Below, in pieces: positions 44,272-53,278 of a DNA stretch of 64,000 nt (position 1 is its first letter; each line of letters begins with the position of its first letter). The notes beneath the pieces are model-generated. The model saw only the letters and a list, made by a program, of their open reading frames with translations. It did not search any database and was not told the origin of the DNA. This DNA comes from Epibacterium sp. Ofav1-8 (GTDB lineage Bacteria > Pseudomonadota > Alphaproteobacteria > Rhodobacterales > Rhodobacteraceae), in the NCBI RefSeq assembly GCF_022348185.1, contig NZ_JAKRFD010000003.1, positions 1 to 64,000 of the forward strand. Direction: 5' to 3'. A program made the translations under genes and the position numbers.

Positions 44272-45333
44272 ATGAAGACGGGCTTTTGCGGCACGTTTGT
44301 CATCTCCTGGACGCAAACGGAAATTGATGGTCTCGAGGCGGCACCTGTTGCAGCACTCGAGGTGGGCGCTGCGTGGTCTTGGCATGGGGAGGCCGTGCGC
44401 GTGGACGGACCATCAGAGCTGTTGCGTCTGGATATGGCAGATGGGGAACAGGACCTTCGGCGTCGTGCGGCGCGCACGGTGCGCCGCCTCGTCGGCGCGG
44501 CCGTGCAGAATCGCAGTGATATTCATGCCATTGATGTTGACGATCCGGTCATGGACAGCAGCTTTGTCGTCACCAATGGGGTGCAGAGCTATACCGTCAC
44601 CGTGATCGAGGCCGGCCCCGGCCGGTCGCCGCTGTTGATGTTTGTCGATGAAATCCCGCCCCGCAACACCGACCTCTGGGTGGTGCATCAGGCCTTGGGC
44701 CGAATGGGGGCGGATCAGGCGCCGCGAGACCCCGGCGTGATCTGCTTTACCCCCGGCACCCGTATCGCGACACCGGACGGGCCGAAGCCGGTGGAGACCC
44801 TGCGCGAAGGTGATCGGGTGCAAACCCGCGACAACGGCGCCCAGGTGGTGCAATGGATCGGCACGCGCCGGATGAGCGGGGCGCGGCTGTTTGTGATGCC
44901 GCAGCTGCGACCGGTGCGCATCCGGGCCGGGGCCCTGGGGATTGATCGCCCCGAATGCGAATTGCTGGTGTCGCCGGAACACCGCATGCTGGTGCGTGGC
45001 CGTGCCGCGCAGGCGCTGTTCAACGCGCCGGAGGTGCTGGTGGCGGCGCGCGACCTGATCAATGGCGGCACCATCGCGGTCGATCACGGCGTGCGCGAGG
45101 TGACCTATGTGCATCTGCTGCTGGAGCACCATCAGGTGATCTGGGCCAATGGGGTTGAGACCGAGAGCTTCCACCCCGCCAACGCCGCCCTGACCGCATT
45201 GGACGACAGCGACCGCAAACGCTTGCTGCGTCGCTTGCCGGGGGTCGAACAGGATCCGGCCAGCTACGGGGCGTTTGCGCGGCGCAACCTGTCGGCGTCC
45301 GAGGCCGCAATCCTCTTGCACGACGCAGCCTAG
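44272..45333 (+). CDS. Hint-domain (hedgehog/intein-like) protein
   Basis: A 353-residue protein. Residues ~160-310 are a Hint domain with the N-terminal cysteine in VICFTPGTRIATPDG and a characteristic VLLEHHQVIWANGVETESFHP-like block (here LLLEHHQVIWANGVETES). Such proteins are frequent in Rhodobacteraceae, where the domain may promote self-cleavage or anchoring of surface proteins; the exact role is unknown. There is no RTX repeat and no evident signal peptide, though a lack of an early hydrophobic segment is compatible with type I secretion. The preceding CtrA box links it to cell-cycle/differentiation control (inferred). Confidence 0.8.
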   Translation: MKTGFCGTFVISWTQTEIDGLEAAPVAALEVGAAWSWHGEAVRVDGPSELLRLDMADGEQDLRRRAARTVRRLVGAAVQNRSDIHAIDVDDPVMDSSFVVTNGVQSYTVTVIEAGPGRSPLLMFVDEIPPRNTDLWVVHQALGRMGADQAPRDPGVICFTPGTRIATPDGPKPVETLREGDRVQTRDNGAQVVQWIGTRRMSGARLFVMPQLRPVRIRAGALGIDRPECELLVSPEHRMLVRGRAAQALFNAPEVLVAARDLINGGTIAVDHGVREVTYVHLLLEHHQVIWANGVETESFHPANAALTALDDSDRKRLLRRLPGVEQDPASYGAFARRNLSASEAAILLHDAA

Positions 45334-45360
45334 CGGAGCGCCTGCGGCGCACAGGCCGGA

Positions 45361-45381
45361 GCTTTCCCACAAGGGGAAAGC
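45361..45381. terminator. Hairpin downstream of the Hint gene
   Basis: GCTTTCCC and GGGAAAGC pair perfectly across a 5-base loop (45361-45381), 27 bases after the Hint stop. No T-tract follows, so it may be a weak terminator. Nothing else is seen before the rpsD promoter region. Confidence 0.4.
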
Positions 45382-45471
45382 CGTTGGGGCTCTCCTGCGC
45401 CCCTTGATCTGGGCTGCGGCTGTTGCGGTTGCTCTTGCGAAAGGGGCGGGCATAAAACTGCCGGATCGCTC

Positions 45472-45499
45472 TTGACACGGGCAGGGGGTGCTGTAGAAG
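45472..45499 (+). promoter_or_regulatory. Likely rpsD promoter
   Basis: TTGACA (45472-45477), 16-base spacer and TAGAAG (45494-45499). The -35 is consensus. It implies a leader of about 210 bases before rpsD. Confidence 0.55.
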
Positions 45500-45645
45500 C
45501 GCGGCTTCATTGGTGTTGGTGGCCCCCGCAAGGGGATGCCTGTCATGGTGGACGGTCGCAAGACCCAAACCCAAGAGGACAACGCCCTTCGTTTGTTGCA
45601 GGTTTTCTGGAGCAGGTGAACGCTGACGGTGCAATGGCAGATGCG

Positions 45646-45692
45646 ATTGCAAGCCGAAAAGTGGGAACCGGTTTTCGGATTTACCTTGCAAT
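45646..45692 (+). promoter_or_regulatory. Structured leader hairpin before rpsD
   Basis: ATTGCAAG (45646-45653) pairs with CTTGCAAT (45685-45692), and just inside, CCGAAAA (45654-45660) pairs with TTTTCGG (45672-45678), forming one long interrupted hairpin ending 10 bases before the Shine-Dalgarno AAGGAG (45703-45708). It could be the S4 autoregulation site, or it could be an intergenic repeat related to the palindrome AAGTGGGAACCGGTTTTCGG known in alphaproteobacteria. No other gene is evident in 45500-45715. Confidence 0.55.
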
Positions 45693-45715
45693 GCCATTAA
45701 AGAAGGAGATCAGCC

Positions 45716-46336
45716 GTGACCAAACGCACGTCTGCCAAGTACAAAATTGACCGCCGCATGGGCGAAAACATCTGGGGCCGTCCGAAGTCCCCGGTGAACC
45801 GTCGTGAATATGGCCCCGGCCAGCACGGTCAGCGCCGTAAAGGCAAACTGTCCGACTTCGGTATTCAGCTGCGCGCCAAGCAGAAGCTGAAAGGCTACTA
45901 CGGTGACCTGACCGAGAAACAATTCCGTCGCATCTACGGCGAAGCCGAGCGTGTGAAGGGTGACACCGGTGAAAACCTCATCGGCCTGCTGGAGCGTCGT
46001 CTGGACGCCGTTGTCTACCGCGCCAAATTCGTGCCGACCGTCTTTGCGGCCCGTCAGTTCGTGAACCACGGCCACGTGCTGGTGAACGGCAAGCGCGTCA
46101 ACATCCCCTCCTACCGCGTCAAAGAAGGCGACGTGATCGAGGTGCGTGAAAAGTCCAAGCAGAACGTTGCCGTTCTGGAGGCCGTGCAGCTGGCCGAGCG
46201 TGACGTTCCGGACTACATCGAAGCCGATCACTCCAAACTGACCGCGACCTTCGTGCGCGCGCCCGCGCTGGCCGATGTGCCGTACCCGGTGGTGATGGAA
46301 CCGAACCTCGTGGTCGAATTCTACGCCAAGAACTGA
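45716..46336 (+). CDS. rpsD: 30S ribosomal protein S4
   Basis: A 206-residue S4: N-terminal [18 protein letters not shown] and [15 protein letters not shown], then the S4 RNA-binding domain with [17 protein letters not shown] sequence (here [18 protein letters not shown]). A primary 16S-binding protein that nucleates 30S assembly and in some bacteria represses its own operon. It starts with GTG at 45716 after AAGGAG. It is a standalone gene here, with its own promoter and terminator. Confidence 0.97.
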   Translation: MTKRTSAKYKIDRRMGENIWGRPKSPVNRREYGPGQHGQRRKGKLSDFGIQLRAKQKLKGYYGDLTEKQFRRIYGEAERVKGDTGENLIGLLERRLDAVVYRAKFVPTVFAARQFVNHGHVLVNGKRVNIPSYRVKEGDVIEVREKSKQNVAVLEAVQLAERDVPDYIEADHSKLTATFVRAPALADVPYPVVMEPNLVVEFYAKN

Positions 46337-46376
46337 TCCGACGGCCCCTGGCGGGCCCTCCGGAGACGAGACATGG

Positions 46377-46406
46377 AAAAGCCGCTCCTGCCCGGGGCGG
46401 CTTTTT
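46377..46406 (+). terminator. rpsD terminator
   Basis: AAAAGCCGC (46377-46385) pairs with GCGGCTTTTT (46397-46406), a stem followed by the T-tract, 40 bases after the rpsD stop. Confidence 0.88.
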
Positions 46407-46540
46407 GCATGGGAACGGCGCGGTTGGGGGTGACGTCAGGAATCGCTTGGGAAACGGCGGTTGCGGGGCCTATGGTGGCGCTGACACCGGCGCCGGGACC
46501 GATATTGTCACGCGCGGACCGGACAGATTGGGAGAATATC

Positions 46541-47128
46541 ATGTCGATCACATCCGCCGCCCTTCGATCCGTTGCCCTGGCCGCAGCCTGCGTGGCGGGG
46601 CTCTCTGCGATGGCGTTTGCGGCGCCGCTGAAGCTGACACCGGCGGATCCGCAGCCGTCGGGGCTGAAGCCCGGGCTGTCGGTGCGCTATGCCTATCCCT
46701 CTGACGTCAAGAGCCTGGGCGCGGCCCGCAATGCGTTGAAATACCGGGTGGAGCAGGGGGCGCCGCTCACGGGGCTGGATTACCGCGACACCGAGCTGGG
46801 GCAGAATGTGCTGACCGCCAAACGTGCCGAGCGGGTGGTGGCCGATATTCGCGGTTACGTGCGCTTTGATGCGCCGGGCGTCTACACGATCGATTTTCTG
46901 ACCAATGATGGCCTGCACGCGGTGGTCGGCGGTCAGGTGGTGGGCGAGTTTGATGGCCGCCAGCCCTGCGAGGAGACCTTTGCGGTTGAGGTCGAGGTGC
47001 CGAAGGCCGGGTGGTATCCGCTCAAGGCGCTGTGGTTCCAGCGCACCAATACCGCCTGTTTGCACATGCGGGCGGGGCCTGCGGGCAAACGTCCTAAATG
47101 GATGCCGGATGCGGCGTTTGGGCACTGA
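46541..47128 (+). CDS. Secreted PA14-like protein, function unknown
   Basis: A 195-residue protein with a signal peptide (cleavage at A-F-A-A, residue ~27). The mature part has a PA14-like beta-sandwich pattern (IRGYVRFDAPGVYTIDFLTN followed by DGLHAVVGG and GWYPLKALWFQR). PA14 domains bind sugars or act in adhesion; here it is a lone domain. The ATG at 46541 with GGAG upstream is preferred to the frame start at 46373, which overlaps the rpsD terminator. Confidence 0.7.
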   Translation: MSITSAALRSVALAAACVAGLSAMAFAAPLKLTPADPQPSGLKPGLSVRYAYPSDVKSLGAARNALKYRVEQGAPLTGLDYRDTELGQNVLTAKRAERVVADIRGYVRFDAPGVYTIDFLTNDGLHAVVGGQVVGEFDGRQPCEETFAVEVEVPKAGWYPLKALWFQRTNTACLHMRAGPAGKRPKWMPDAAFGH

Positions 47129-47201
47129 TTTCGAAAGGGAGCAGGGGCGGGTATGCCGCGACCTGTGCCCCTCATTTTTCATGTAAACTATTGGAACACA
47201 T

Positions 47202-47669
47202 ATGATTGACATTCGTCCGGCCGTGCCAGCGGACGCCGAAGATATTGCCGCCGTGTTGGAGGCCCTGCGTCAGGCGGGCCAGCGCAAGACCGCAGGAGAC
47301 GCGGCATTTGTGCGCGAGACTTACATCGAGAATGACAATCGCATCGCCTGTTCGGTCGCGGTTGATGCCGCAGGGCGGCTGTTGGGGTTTCAGTCCCTGC
47401 AGATCGCGCCGGAGGGCAATCCCTATGGCGCGCCGGTGGGCTGGGGCGTGATCGGCACGCATCTGCATCCCGATGCCAGCGGACAGGGGATTGGGCGCGC
47501 CTTGTTTGCGGTGACACGCGCGGCGGCTGAGGATGCGCGTTTACCCGCCATCGACGCCCAGATCGGCGCCGATAACGCACAGGGCTTGGGCTATTACAGC
47601 GCCATGGGATTTGTCGATTATCGCGAGACGCCCACGGCGGTGGGCAAGAAGCTGGTTCTCACCACCTGA
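47202..47669 (+). CDS. GNAT-family N-acetyltransferase
   Basis: A 155-residue GNAT protein with motif A around GQGIGRALFAVTRAAAED and motif B near QGLGYYSAMGFVDYRE. The substrate is unknown; the sequence resembles phosphinothricin/amine acetyltransferases. It follows the PA14-like gene by 73 bases and may be cotranscribed with it. Confidence 0.85.
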   Translation: MIDIRPAVPADAEDIAAVLEALRQAGQRKTAGDAAFVRETYIENDNRIACSVAVDAAGRLLGFQSLQIAPEGNPYGAPVGWGVIGTHLHPDASGQGIGRALFAVTRAAAEDARLPAIDAQIGADNAQGLGYYSAMGFVDYRETPTAVGKKLVLTT

Positions 47670-47715
47670 GGTCATGCGTCGTGAACACGCGTTGTGATCA
47701 CGGGACGCGCGCCCG

Positions 47716-48177
47716 TCAGACCGGCAGCGGGCGTCCTTCGGCAATCGCCTCCATGGCGAAATAGGACGTCACGCTGTCCAGTTCGACGCCCGCGATCAGG
47801 CGTTGGTAGACCTTGTCATAACTCGCCATGTCGCGGGTAACGACCTTGAGCTGGTAGTCGTAATCGCCACCGATGCGGTGAAAATCCACCACCTCCGGGA
47901 TCGTCAGCACATGGCGGCGAAACTGCGCCAGCCACTCGGCCGAGTGATGTCGGGTGCGCAGCATGACGAAGACCACCAGACCGAGATCAAGCTGGCTGCG
48001 ATCCACTTCGGCGCGGGTGCCACGCAGGATGCCCTTGTCCTGCAAGGCCTTGAGCCGCCGCCAACAGGCGTTTTGCGACAGGCCGACTCGTTCGGCGAGG
48101 TCGCGTTGCGACAGGCTGCCATCCCGTTGCAAGGCCCGTAAAAGATCGCGGTCAATTTGATCGATGATTTTCGACAT
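47716..48177 (-). CDS. Lrp/AsnC-family regulator
   Basis: A 153-residue protein with helix-turn-helix DLAERVGLSQNACWRRLKAL (residues ~24-43) and a RAM effector domain with VDFHRIGGDYDYQLKVVTRD. It is divergent from the class V aminotransferase gene with a 106-base gap, so that gene is a likely target, with an amino acid effector. The start MSKIIDQIDRDLL is typical. Confidence 0.86.
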   Translation of the reverse strand: MSKIIDQIDRDLLRALQRDGSLSQRDLAERVGLSQNACWRRLKALQDKGILRGTRAEVDRSQLDLGLVVFVMLRTRHHSAEWLAQFRRHVLTIPEVVDFHRIGGDYDYQLKVVTRDMASYDKVYQRLIAGVELDSVTSYFAMEAIAEGRPLPV

Positions 48178-48283
48178 ATGTGGATCATATGATATACGGT
48201 TACGACTGTCACCTGTGTAAACATGTGAGAATGACCAAACATTGGTGGTCTATCATTGCTCAAATGGCAATGAGGGCGCGACA

Positions 48284-49708
48284 ATGATCCTTGAACAGTT
48301 CAAAACGGCGATCAAACACACAGCGGATGCGGGGGAGCTGGCTCAGACCCTGATCGGCGAGGGGGTGATGATCCCCGGTCTCAACGGCGATGTGCCGCTG
48401 GTCTATGCGGATTACGTGGCCTCGGGGCGTGCGATGCGCCCGGTCGAAGCGTTCATTTCCGAAAAGCTCCTGCCGTTTTATGCCAATTCCCACACCGAGG
48501 CCTCCTATTGCGGCCAGTATGTCACCCGCCTGCGCCGCGACGCCCGGGCCGAGATTGCGCGGCTGACGGGGGCGGGGGACGACTGCGAGGTGATCTTTGC
48601 AGGCTCCGGTGCCACCGCGGGTCTGAACCGGTTGGTGAAGCTTTTGGGGATCAATGAGGCCACGCGCCCGGTGGTGTTTATCGGCCCCTATGAGCATCAC
48701 TCCAACATCCTGCCGTGGCGCGAGAGCCGCGCCGAGGTGGTGGAAATTCCCGAAGGCGCCGAGGGCGGGGTCGACCTGCTGGCGCTAGAGGCGGCCTTGG
48801 TCGCGCATGCGGATGCAGATCTGAAAATCGGCAGTTTCTCGGCGGCCTCGAATGTGACGGGGATTATCACCGATCCCGATCCGGTGACCCGGCTGTTGCG
48901 CGCACACGGCGCACTTGCGGTTTGGGACTATGCCGGTGGCGGGCCCTATCTGCCCATCGACATGGGCGCGCATGGGGCGGAGCCAAAGGACGCCGTGGTG
49001 GTCTCGCCGCATAAGTTTCCGGGCGGGCCGGGGGCCTCGGGCGTGCTGGTGCTGCGTCGGGATGCGGTGCGCGCGTGTAATCCTTCGTGGCCCGGGGGCG
49101 GCACGGTGAGTTTTGTGTCGCCGTGGTCGCATCGCTATGCGGACAGTCTGGCCGCGCGCGAGGAGGCGGGCACCCCGAATGTGGTGGGTGACATCCGCGC
49201 GGCGCTGGCGTTCTTGGTCAAAGAGGCCGTGGGGCAGGACCACATTGAGGCGCGCGAAGCCCGCTATGCGGCCAAGGCGCGCGCGGCTTGGGCGGAGGTG
49301 CCGGGGCTGACGCTTCTGGGGCATGAGAGCGCCCATCGCTTGCCGATCTTTTCCTTCACCGTGGCAGGGGCCTCCGGCGCTCCGGTGCATCAGCAGTTGT
49401 TCACGCGCATGCTGAGCGATGTCTACGGCATTCAGGCGCGCGGCGGCTGTGCCTGCGCGGGGCCTTATGCGCACCGCCTGCTGGAGATCGACCAGCCACA
49501 GTCCGAGGCCCTGCTCGGGGATCTTCTCGCCGGGCGGGAGTTGCAAAAACCCGGTTGGGTGCGGCTCAATTTCTCTTATCTGATGGAGGAGGCGACCGTG
49601 GATTATGTGATCGAGAGCGTTGCAAAGCTGGTGGCGGAGGCGGAAGAAATCGCTGCCGCCTATGACGCCGATCCCAGCACCGCACGCTTCCAGCCGCGTG
49701 CGGCCTGA
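48284..49708 (+). CDS. Class V aminotransferase / cysteine desulfurase-like PLP protein
   Basis: A 474-residue fold-I PLP enzyme. PLP lysine lies in VVSPHKFPGGPGASGV, the phosphate region in GSGATAGLNRLVK, and a GGCACAGPYAHRLL motif provides the cysteine loop near the C-terminus seen in SufS/CsdA-like proteins. It may act as a cysteine desulfurase or as an amino-acid lyase/aminotransferase. The ATG at 48284 with GAGG upstream is chosen over a TTG at 48242. Control by the adjacent Lrp protein is likely. Confidence 0.8.
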   Translation: MILEQFKTAIKHTADAGELAQTLIGEGVMIPGLNGDVPLVYADYVASGRAMRPVEAFISEKLLPFYANSHTEASYCGQYVTRLRRDARAEIARLTGAGDDCEVIFAGSGATAGLNRLVKLLGINEATRPVVFIGPYEHHSNILPWRESRAEVVEIPEGAEGGVDLLALEAALVAHADADLKIGSFSAASNVTGIITDPDPVTRLLRAHGALAVWDYAGGGPYLPIDMGAHGAEPKDAVVVSPHKFPGGPGASGVLVLRRDAVRACNPSWPGGGTVSFVSPWSHRYADSLAAREEAGTPNVVGDIRAALAFLVKEAVGQDHIEAREARYAAKARAAWAEVPGLTLLGHESAHRLPIFSFTVAGASGAPVHQQLFTRMLSDVYGIQARGGCACAGPYAHRLLEIDQPQSEALLGDLLAGRELQKPGWVRLNFSYLMEEATVDYVIESVAKLVAEAEEIAAAYDADPSTARFQPRAA

Positions 49709-49752
49709 TCCCTCAGTATAATCTATGAATAGACGTTGTGATTGAGGTGTTT

Positions 49753-49970
49753 CGCCTCGGGCTTTGCCCGAGGCGACCCGCGCCGCGTGCCCTTCGGGCA
49801 CGCGGCGCGGCCCGGCCCAACGGGAGGATGTGCCCTGCTGCGGTGGATCTGCCAGATCCGGGGCAGGCGCAAAAAACGGGGGCATGTGTGGCGCGGACGT
49901 GGCCAAAGGGGCACGGACGACGGGCGGGAGCCTCCCCGCGCGTTCAAAGGGCGCGAAGGGGGACGTGCTC
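49753..49970. repeat. GC-rich hairpin repeat region B
   Basis: In the 376-base gap before hisC: a 9-bp stem CGCCTCGGG/CCCGAGGCG (49753-49775), then a perfect 15-bp stem from 49778-49792 to 49796-49810 around a TTC loop, then CCCGGCCCAAC (49811-49821), GATGTGCCCTG (49827-49837) and GGGCGGGAGCC (49922-49932). The last three elements recur in the gap at 53.2 kb and partly at 38.5 kb. No gene is apparent. Confidence 0.7.
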
Positions 49971-50084
49971 TGGCAGCGACAGGCTGCCCCATAGGTGTGT
50001 TGATGAAGCATTGAGCACAGTTGCGGCTTTTCCCATTGCGCCGAGGGCGCTATGACGAACAGGTTCGCGAAGGAGCTCAACGAT

Positions 50085-51173
50085 ATGACCCAAATCACAC
50101 CGCAACCCGGTATCATGGACATCGCCCTCTATCAGGGTGGCGCAGCCCATGTGGACGGGGTGAGCAATGTGACCAAGCTCTCCTCCAATGAGAACCCGCT
50201 GGGCCCAAGCCCTAAGGCGGTGGAGGCGATGGCGCAGGCTGTCACCAGCATGCATCGGTATCCGAGCTCCGACCATACCGCCCTGCGCACCGCCATTGCC
50301 GAAACCCACGGGCTGGATGCCGAACGGATCATCTGCGGGGCGGGCAGTGATGAGATCATCGCTTTTCTGTGCCAGTGCTATGCCGGGCCGGGGGATGAGG
50401 TGCTTTATACCGAGCACGGGTTTGCCATGTACCGCATTTCTGCCCTTGCCGCCGGGGCCACCCCGGTCGAAGTCAAGGAGCGCGAGCGCGTCACCGATGT
50501 GGATGCGCTGCTGGCAGGCTGCACGCCGCAGACCAAGCTGGTGTTCATCGCCAACCCCAACAACCCCACCGGCACCATGATTTCCGAGGCCGAGGTGGCG
50601 CGCCTTGCCGATGGTATCCCGGAGGATGCGATCATCGTGCTGGATGGGGCCTATGCTGAGTATGTCGAGGGCTTTGACGCCGGGGCAAGCCTCATCGAGG
50701 CGCGTGAAAACGTGGTGATGACCCGCACGTTCTCCAAGATCTACGGACTGGGCGGCGCGCGTGTGGGCTGGGGCTATGGGCCAAAGCCGATCATCGACGT
50801 GCTCAATCGCGTGCGCGGGCCGTTCAATGTCTCGGTCACGGCACTTGCCGGGGCCGAGGCCGCGGTGCGTGACCGTGCGTATGTCGAAACCTGCCGCGTC
50901 GAGAACGCCAAATGGCGCGGCTGGCTGGCGGATCAACTGGCCGGACTGGGCGTGCCGTCGGACACATCCTGTACCAACTTCATTCTGGCGCGCTTTGCCT
51001 CCCAAGCAGAGGCGGAAGCCTGCGACGATTTCCTGAAACAACGCGGCCTGATCGTGCGCCGGGTGGCGGGATATAACCTGCCCACCGCCTTGCGGATCAC
51101 TGTCGGAGATGAGACCGCCTGCCGCGCGGTTGCAAGCGCGGTTCAGGACTTCAAGGCCGGGGCGGCACAATGA
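50085..51173 (+). CDS. hisC: Histidinol-phosphate / aromatic amino acid aminotransferase
   Basis: A 362-residue class I/II aminotransferase of the HisC family with [25 protein letters not shown] and the PLP lysine in [17 protein letters not shown]. HisC acts in histidine synthesis; when it neighbours a TyrA-type gene, as here, the same protein often serves prephenate or tyrosine/phenylalanine transamination. The ATG at 50085 (SD AAGGAG at 50070) is chosen over 50052. It overlaps the next gene by 4 bases. Confidence 0.9.
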   Translation: MTQITPQPGIMDIALYQGGAAHVDGVSNVTKLSSNENPLGPSPKAVEAMAQAVTSMHRYPSSDHTALRTAIAETHGLDAERIICGAGSDEIIAFLCQCYAGPGDEVLYTEHGFAMYRISALAAGATPVEVKERERVTDVDALLAGCTPQTKLVFIANPNNPTGTMISEAEVARLADGIPEDAIIVLDGAYAEYVEGFDAGASLIEARENVVMTRTFSKIYGLGGARVGWGYGPKPIIDVLNRVRGPFNVSVTALAGAEAAVRDRAYVETCRVENAKWRGWLADQLAGLGVPSDTSCTNFILARFASQAEAEACDDFLKQRGLIVRRVAGYNLPTALRITVGDETACRAVASAVQDFKAGAAQ

Positions 51174-52102
51174 GCGAGATGCCAGCCAAACCCGTCTACA
51201 ACCGCGTGGCACTGATCGGTCTTGGGCTGATTGCATCCTCGATGTTCTGGGCCATCAAACGCGCGGGGCTTGCGGGGGAAGTCACCGGCTATGCCCGCAG
51301 CGCGGAGACCCGCGACACCGCGCGCCGGATTGGTCTGTGTGATCGGGTCTGCGACACCGCACGTGCGGCGGTCGAGGGCGCAGATCTCGTGGTGCTCTGC
51401 GTGCCGGTCGGGGCGATGGGCGCGGTTGCGGCAGAGATTGCACCGGCGTTGATGCCCGGCGCGACGGTCTCCGATGTGGGATCGGTCAAGCGCCATGTGA
51501 TCGAGGAAGTGGCGCCGCATATTCCGGATGGCGTGCATTTTGTGCCCTCACACCCGCTCGCGGGGACCGAGCATTCCGGTCCCGAGTCGGGCTTTGCAGA
51601 GCTGTTTGACAACCGCTGGTGCCTGTTGGTGCCAGTGGAGGGCAGCGCGCCGGAGGCGGTGGCGCGGCTGCGCGCCCTCTGGGAAGGGATGGGCGCGCAT
51701 GTGGATGAGATGGACGCCGATCACCATGATCTGGTGCTGGCGGTGACCAGCCACACGCCGCATTTGATCGCCTACACAATGGTGGGTGTGGCGGATGATC
51801 TGCGCCGCGTGACCGATAGTGAAGTGATCAAATATTCTGCGGCGGGGTTTCGCGATTTCACCCGGATTGCGGCCTCGGACCCGACCATGTGGCGCGATGT
51901 GTTCCTGACCAACAAGGACGCCACGCTGGAAATCTTGGGCCGGTTCACCGAGGAGCTCTTTGCCCTGCAACGGGCGATCCGCACCGGGGATGGCGCGCAT
52001 CTGCACAACTATTTCACCCGCACCCGTGCCATCCGGCGGGGCATTATCGAGGCCGGTCAGGACACTGCCGCGCCGGACTTTGGTCGCGGGCCGAAAAAAT
52101 GA
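51170..52102 (+). CDS. tyrA: Prephenate/arogenate dehydrogenase
   Basis: A 310-residue TyrA-family dehydrogenase with the NAD fingerprint [20 protein letters not shown] at the N-terminus and [23 protein letters not shown] and [12 protein letters not shown]. It oxidatively decarboxylates prephenate or arogenate in tyrosine synthesis; which one cannot be decided. The start overlaps hisC (ATGA, 51170-51173), so it is translationally coupled. Its stop overlaps the extensin-like gene. Confidence 0.88.
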   Translation: MSEMPAKPVYNRVALIGLGLIASSMFWAIKRAGLAGEVTGYARSAETRDTARRIGLCDRVCDTARAAVEGADLVVLCVPVGAMGAVAAEIAPALMPGATVSDVGSVKRHVIEEVAPHIPDGVHFVPSHPLAGTEHSGPESGFAELFDNRWCLLVPVEGSAPEAVARLRALWEGMGAHVDEMDADHHDLVLAVTSHTPHLIAYTMVGVADDLRRVTDSEVIKYSAAGFRDFTRIAASDPTMWRDVFLTNKDATLEILGRFTEELFALQRAIRTGDGAHLHNYFTRTRAIRRGIIEAGQDTAAPDFGRGPKK

Positions 52103-52962
52103 GGGCGCGCGGGGTGGTCCGGCGGGTTGGCGTTGCCATGGTGCTGATCCATGCCGGCTGCGGGCTGGGTGCCGCCGCGCCTGAAACCACCCCGCGCCCG
52201 CCGCTGGAACGCGGGGCGGACCCGGCGCTGACCGAGGTCACCGAGGTCTCTGCTGTGGCGGCGACACTGACGGTCACGCCTCAGATGCGCCCGCAGATCC
52301 GGCCCGTGTCTGCACAGATCCTCGCCGCCGCTGCCCGTCCGGTGGACTTGGCTCCGGTGGCGCCGGGTGAAACCCTGCGCCCGATGATGCGCACGCCGGA
52401 GTTCGAGCAGCAGGTGCTCTTTGGGCGCGCCAAACGGCGGCGCGGCTCTGTCTGCGGCGATATCGACATCCAGGGTGAAGAGGCGGGGGATATTCCCGGC
52501 AAGCTCAAGGGCTGCGGTGCGCGTGATGCGGTGCGGGTGCGGTCGGTGTCGGGGGTGACGCTCAGCCGGTCGGCGCTGATGACCTGCGAGACGGCAAAGG
52601 CGCTGAATAAATGGGTGTCGCGCGACGTTGAGAAAGCCTTTGGGCGCGCCAACCGGGTGGTGCAGCTGCGGGTGGCGGCCGGCTACAGCTGCCGGACGCG
52701 CAACAACCGCCCCGGCGCACGGATCTCTGAACACGGGCGGGGCCGGGCGATCGATATCTCCGGGTTTGTCCTGGCTGACGGCACCACGGTGAGCGTGCTG
52801 AAAGGGTGGCTCGACAAGCCGACACGCAAGGCGCTGCGGCGTATGTGGAAATCCGCCTGCGGGCCGTTTCGCACCGTGCTGGGGCCGGAAGCAGACATCT
52901 ATCACCGCGACCACTTCCACCTTGATGTCGCGCGTCATCGCCGCGGCCGCTACTGCCGCTGA
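52099..52962 (+). CDS. Extensin-like C-terminal domain protein
   Basis: A 287-residue protein with a hydrophobic N-terminal segment, probably a signal peptide or lipoprotein-type start (VGVAMVLIHAGCG), a Pro-rich linker, and a C-terminal extensin-like/M15-like domain with SEHGRGRAIDISGF and HRDHFHLD. These histidine/aspartate motifs resemble zinc-dependent peptidoglycan LD/DD-peptidases of the MepA/VanY group. The ATG overlaps the tyrA stop (ATGA). Cell-wall function is inferred. Confidence 0.82.
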   Translation: MRARGVVRRVGVAMVLIHAGCGLGAAAPETTPRPPLERGADPALTEVTEVSAVAATLTVTPQMRPQIRPVSAQILAAAARPVDLAPVAPGETLRPMMRTPEFEQQVLFGRAKRRRGSVCGDIDIQGEEAGDIPGKLKGCGARDAVRVRSVSGVTLSRSALMTCETAKALNKWVSRDVEKAFGRANRVVQLRVAAGYSCRTRNNRPGARISEHGRGRAIDISGFVLADGTTVSVLKGWLDKPTRKALRRMWKSACGPFRTVLGPEADIYHRDHFHLDVARHRRGRYCR

Positions 52963-53278
52963 TCCGGCGCGCGACGTTTGATCCCGCAGGGGGTCGGGGA
53001 GGGGAGCGCTCCCGCCCCCGCAGGTGCGCGACCCCTGTCAGCCGGGCGCGCCGGATCGGGCGTTGGCGCGGACTGGCCGGGCGAGGACCTCGCTCAACTG
53101 TTGCAGTCGCACCCCTTGGCGGGGTTGGGCCGGGCAGCCAGTCCCGGGTCGGGACTGGCTGCGGCGCCGGGCCGACTGGCCCGGCGCCATGCCCAACGCG
53201 GGACGATGTGCCCTGAAAGGGCGCAGCGGCAAGGGGCGGGAGCGCCCCCGTCCCCTTCTCGGTGCAGCGGCGGCGACT
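52963..53278. repeat. GC-rich hairpin repeat region C
   Basis: The 316-base gap holds a perfect 10-bp stem AGCCAGTCCC/GGGACTGGCT (53136-53160), an 11-bp stem GGCGCCGGGCC/GGCCCGGCGCC (53163-53188), GCCCAACGCGGG, GATGTGCCCTG (53205-53215) and GGGGCGGGAGCGCCCCC (53233-53249). It shares the order of motifs with region B and, less completely, A. No gene is seen. It separates the convergent extensin-like and DUF2125 genes. Confidence 0.7.

Noticed and set aside
44272-45333. RTX toxin or bacterial intein
   Set aside because: No glycine-aspartate nonapeptide repeats, and the host protein is not interrupted; only a Hint domain is present.
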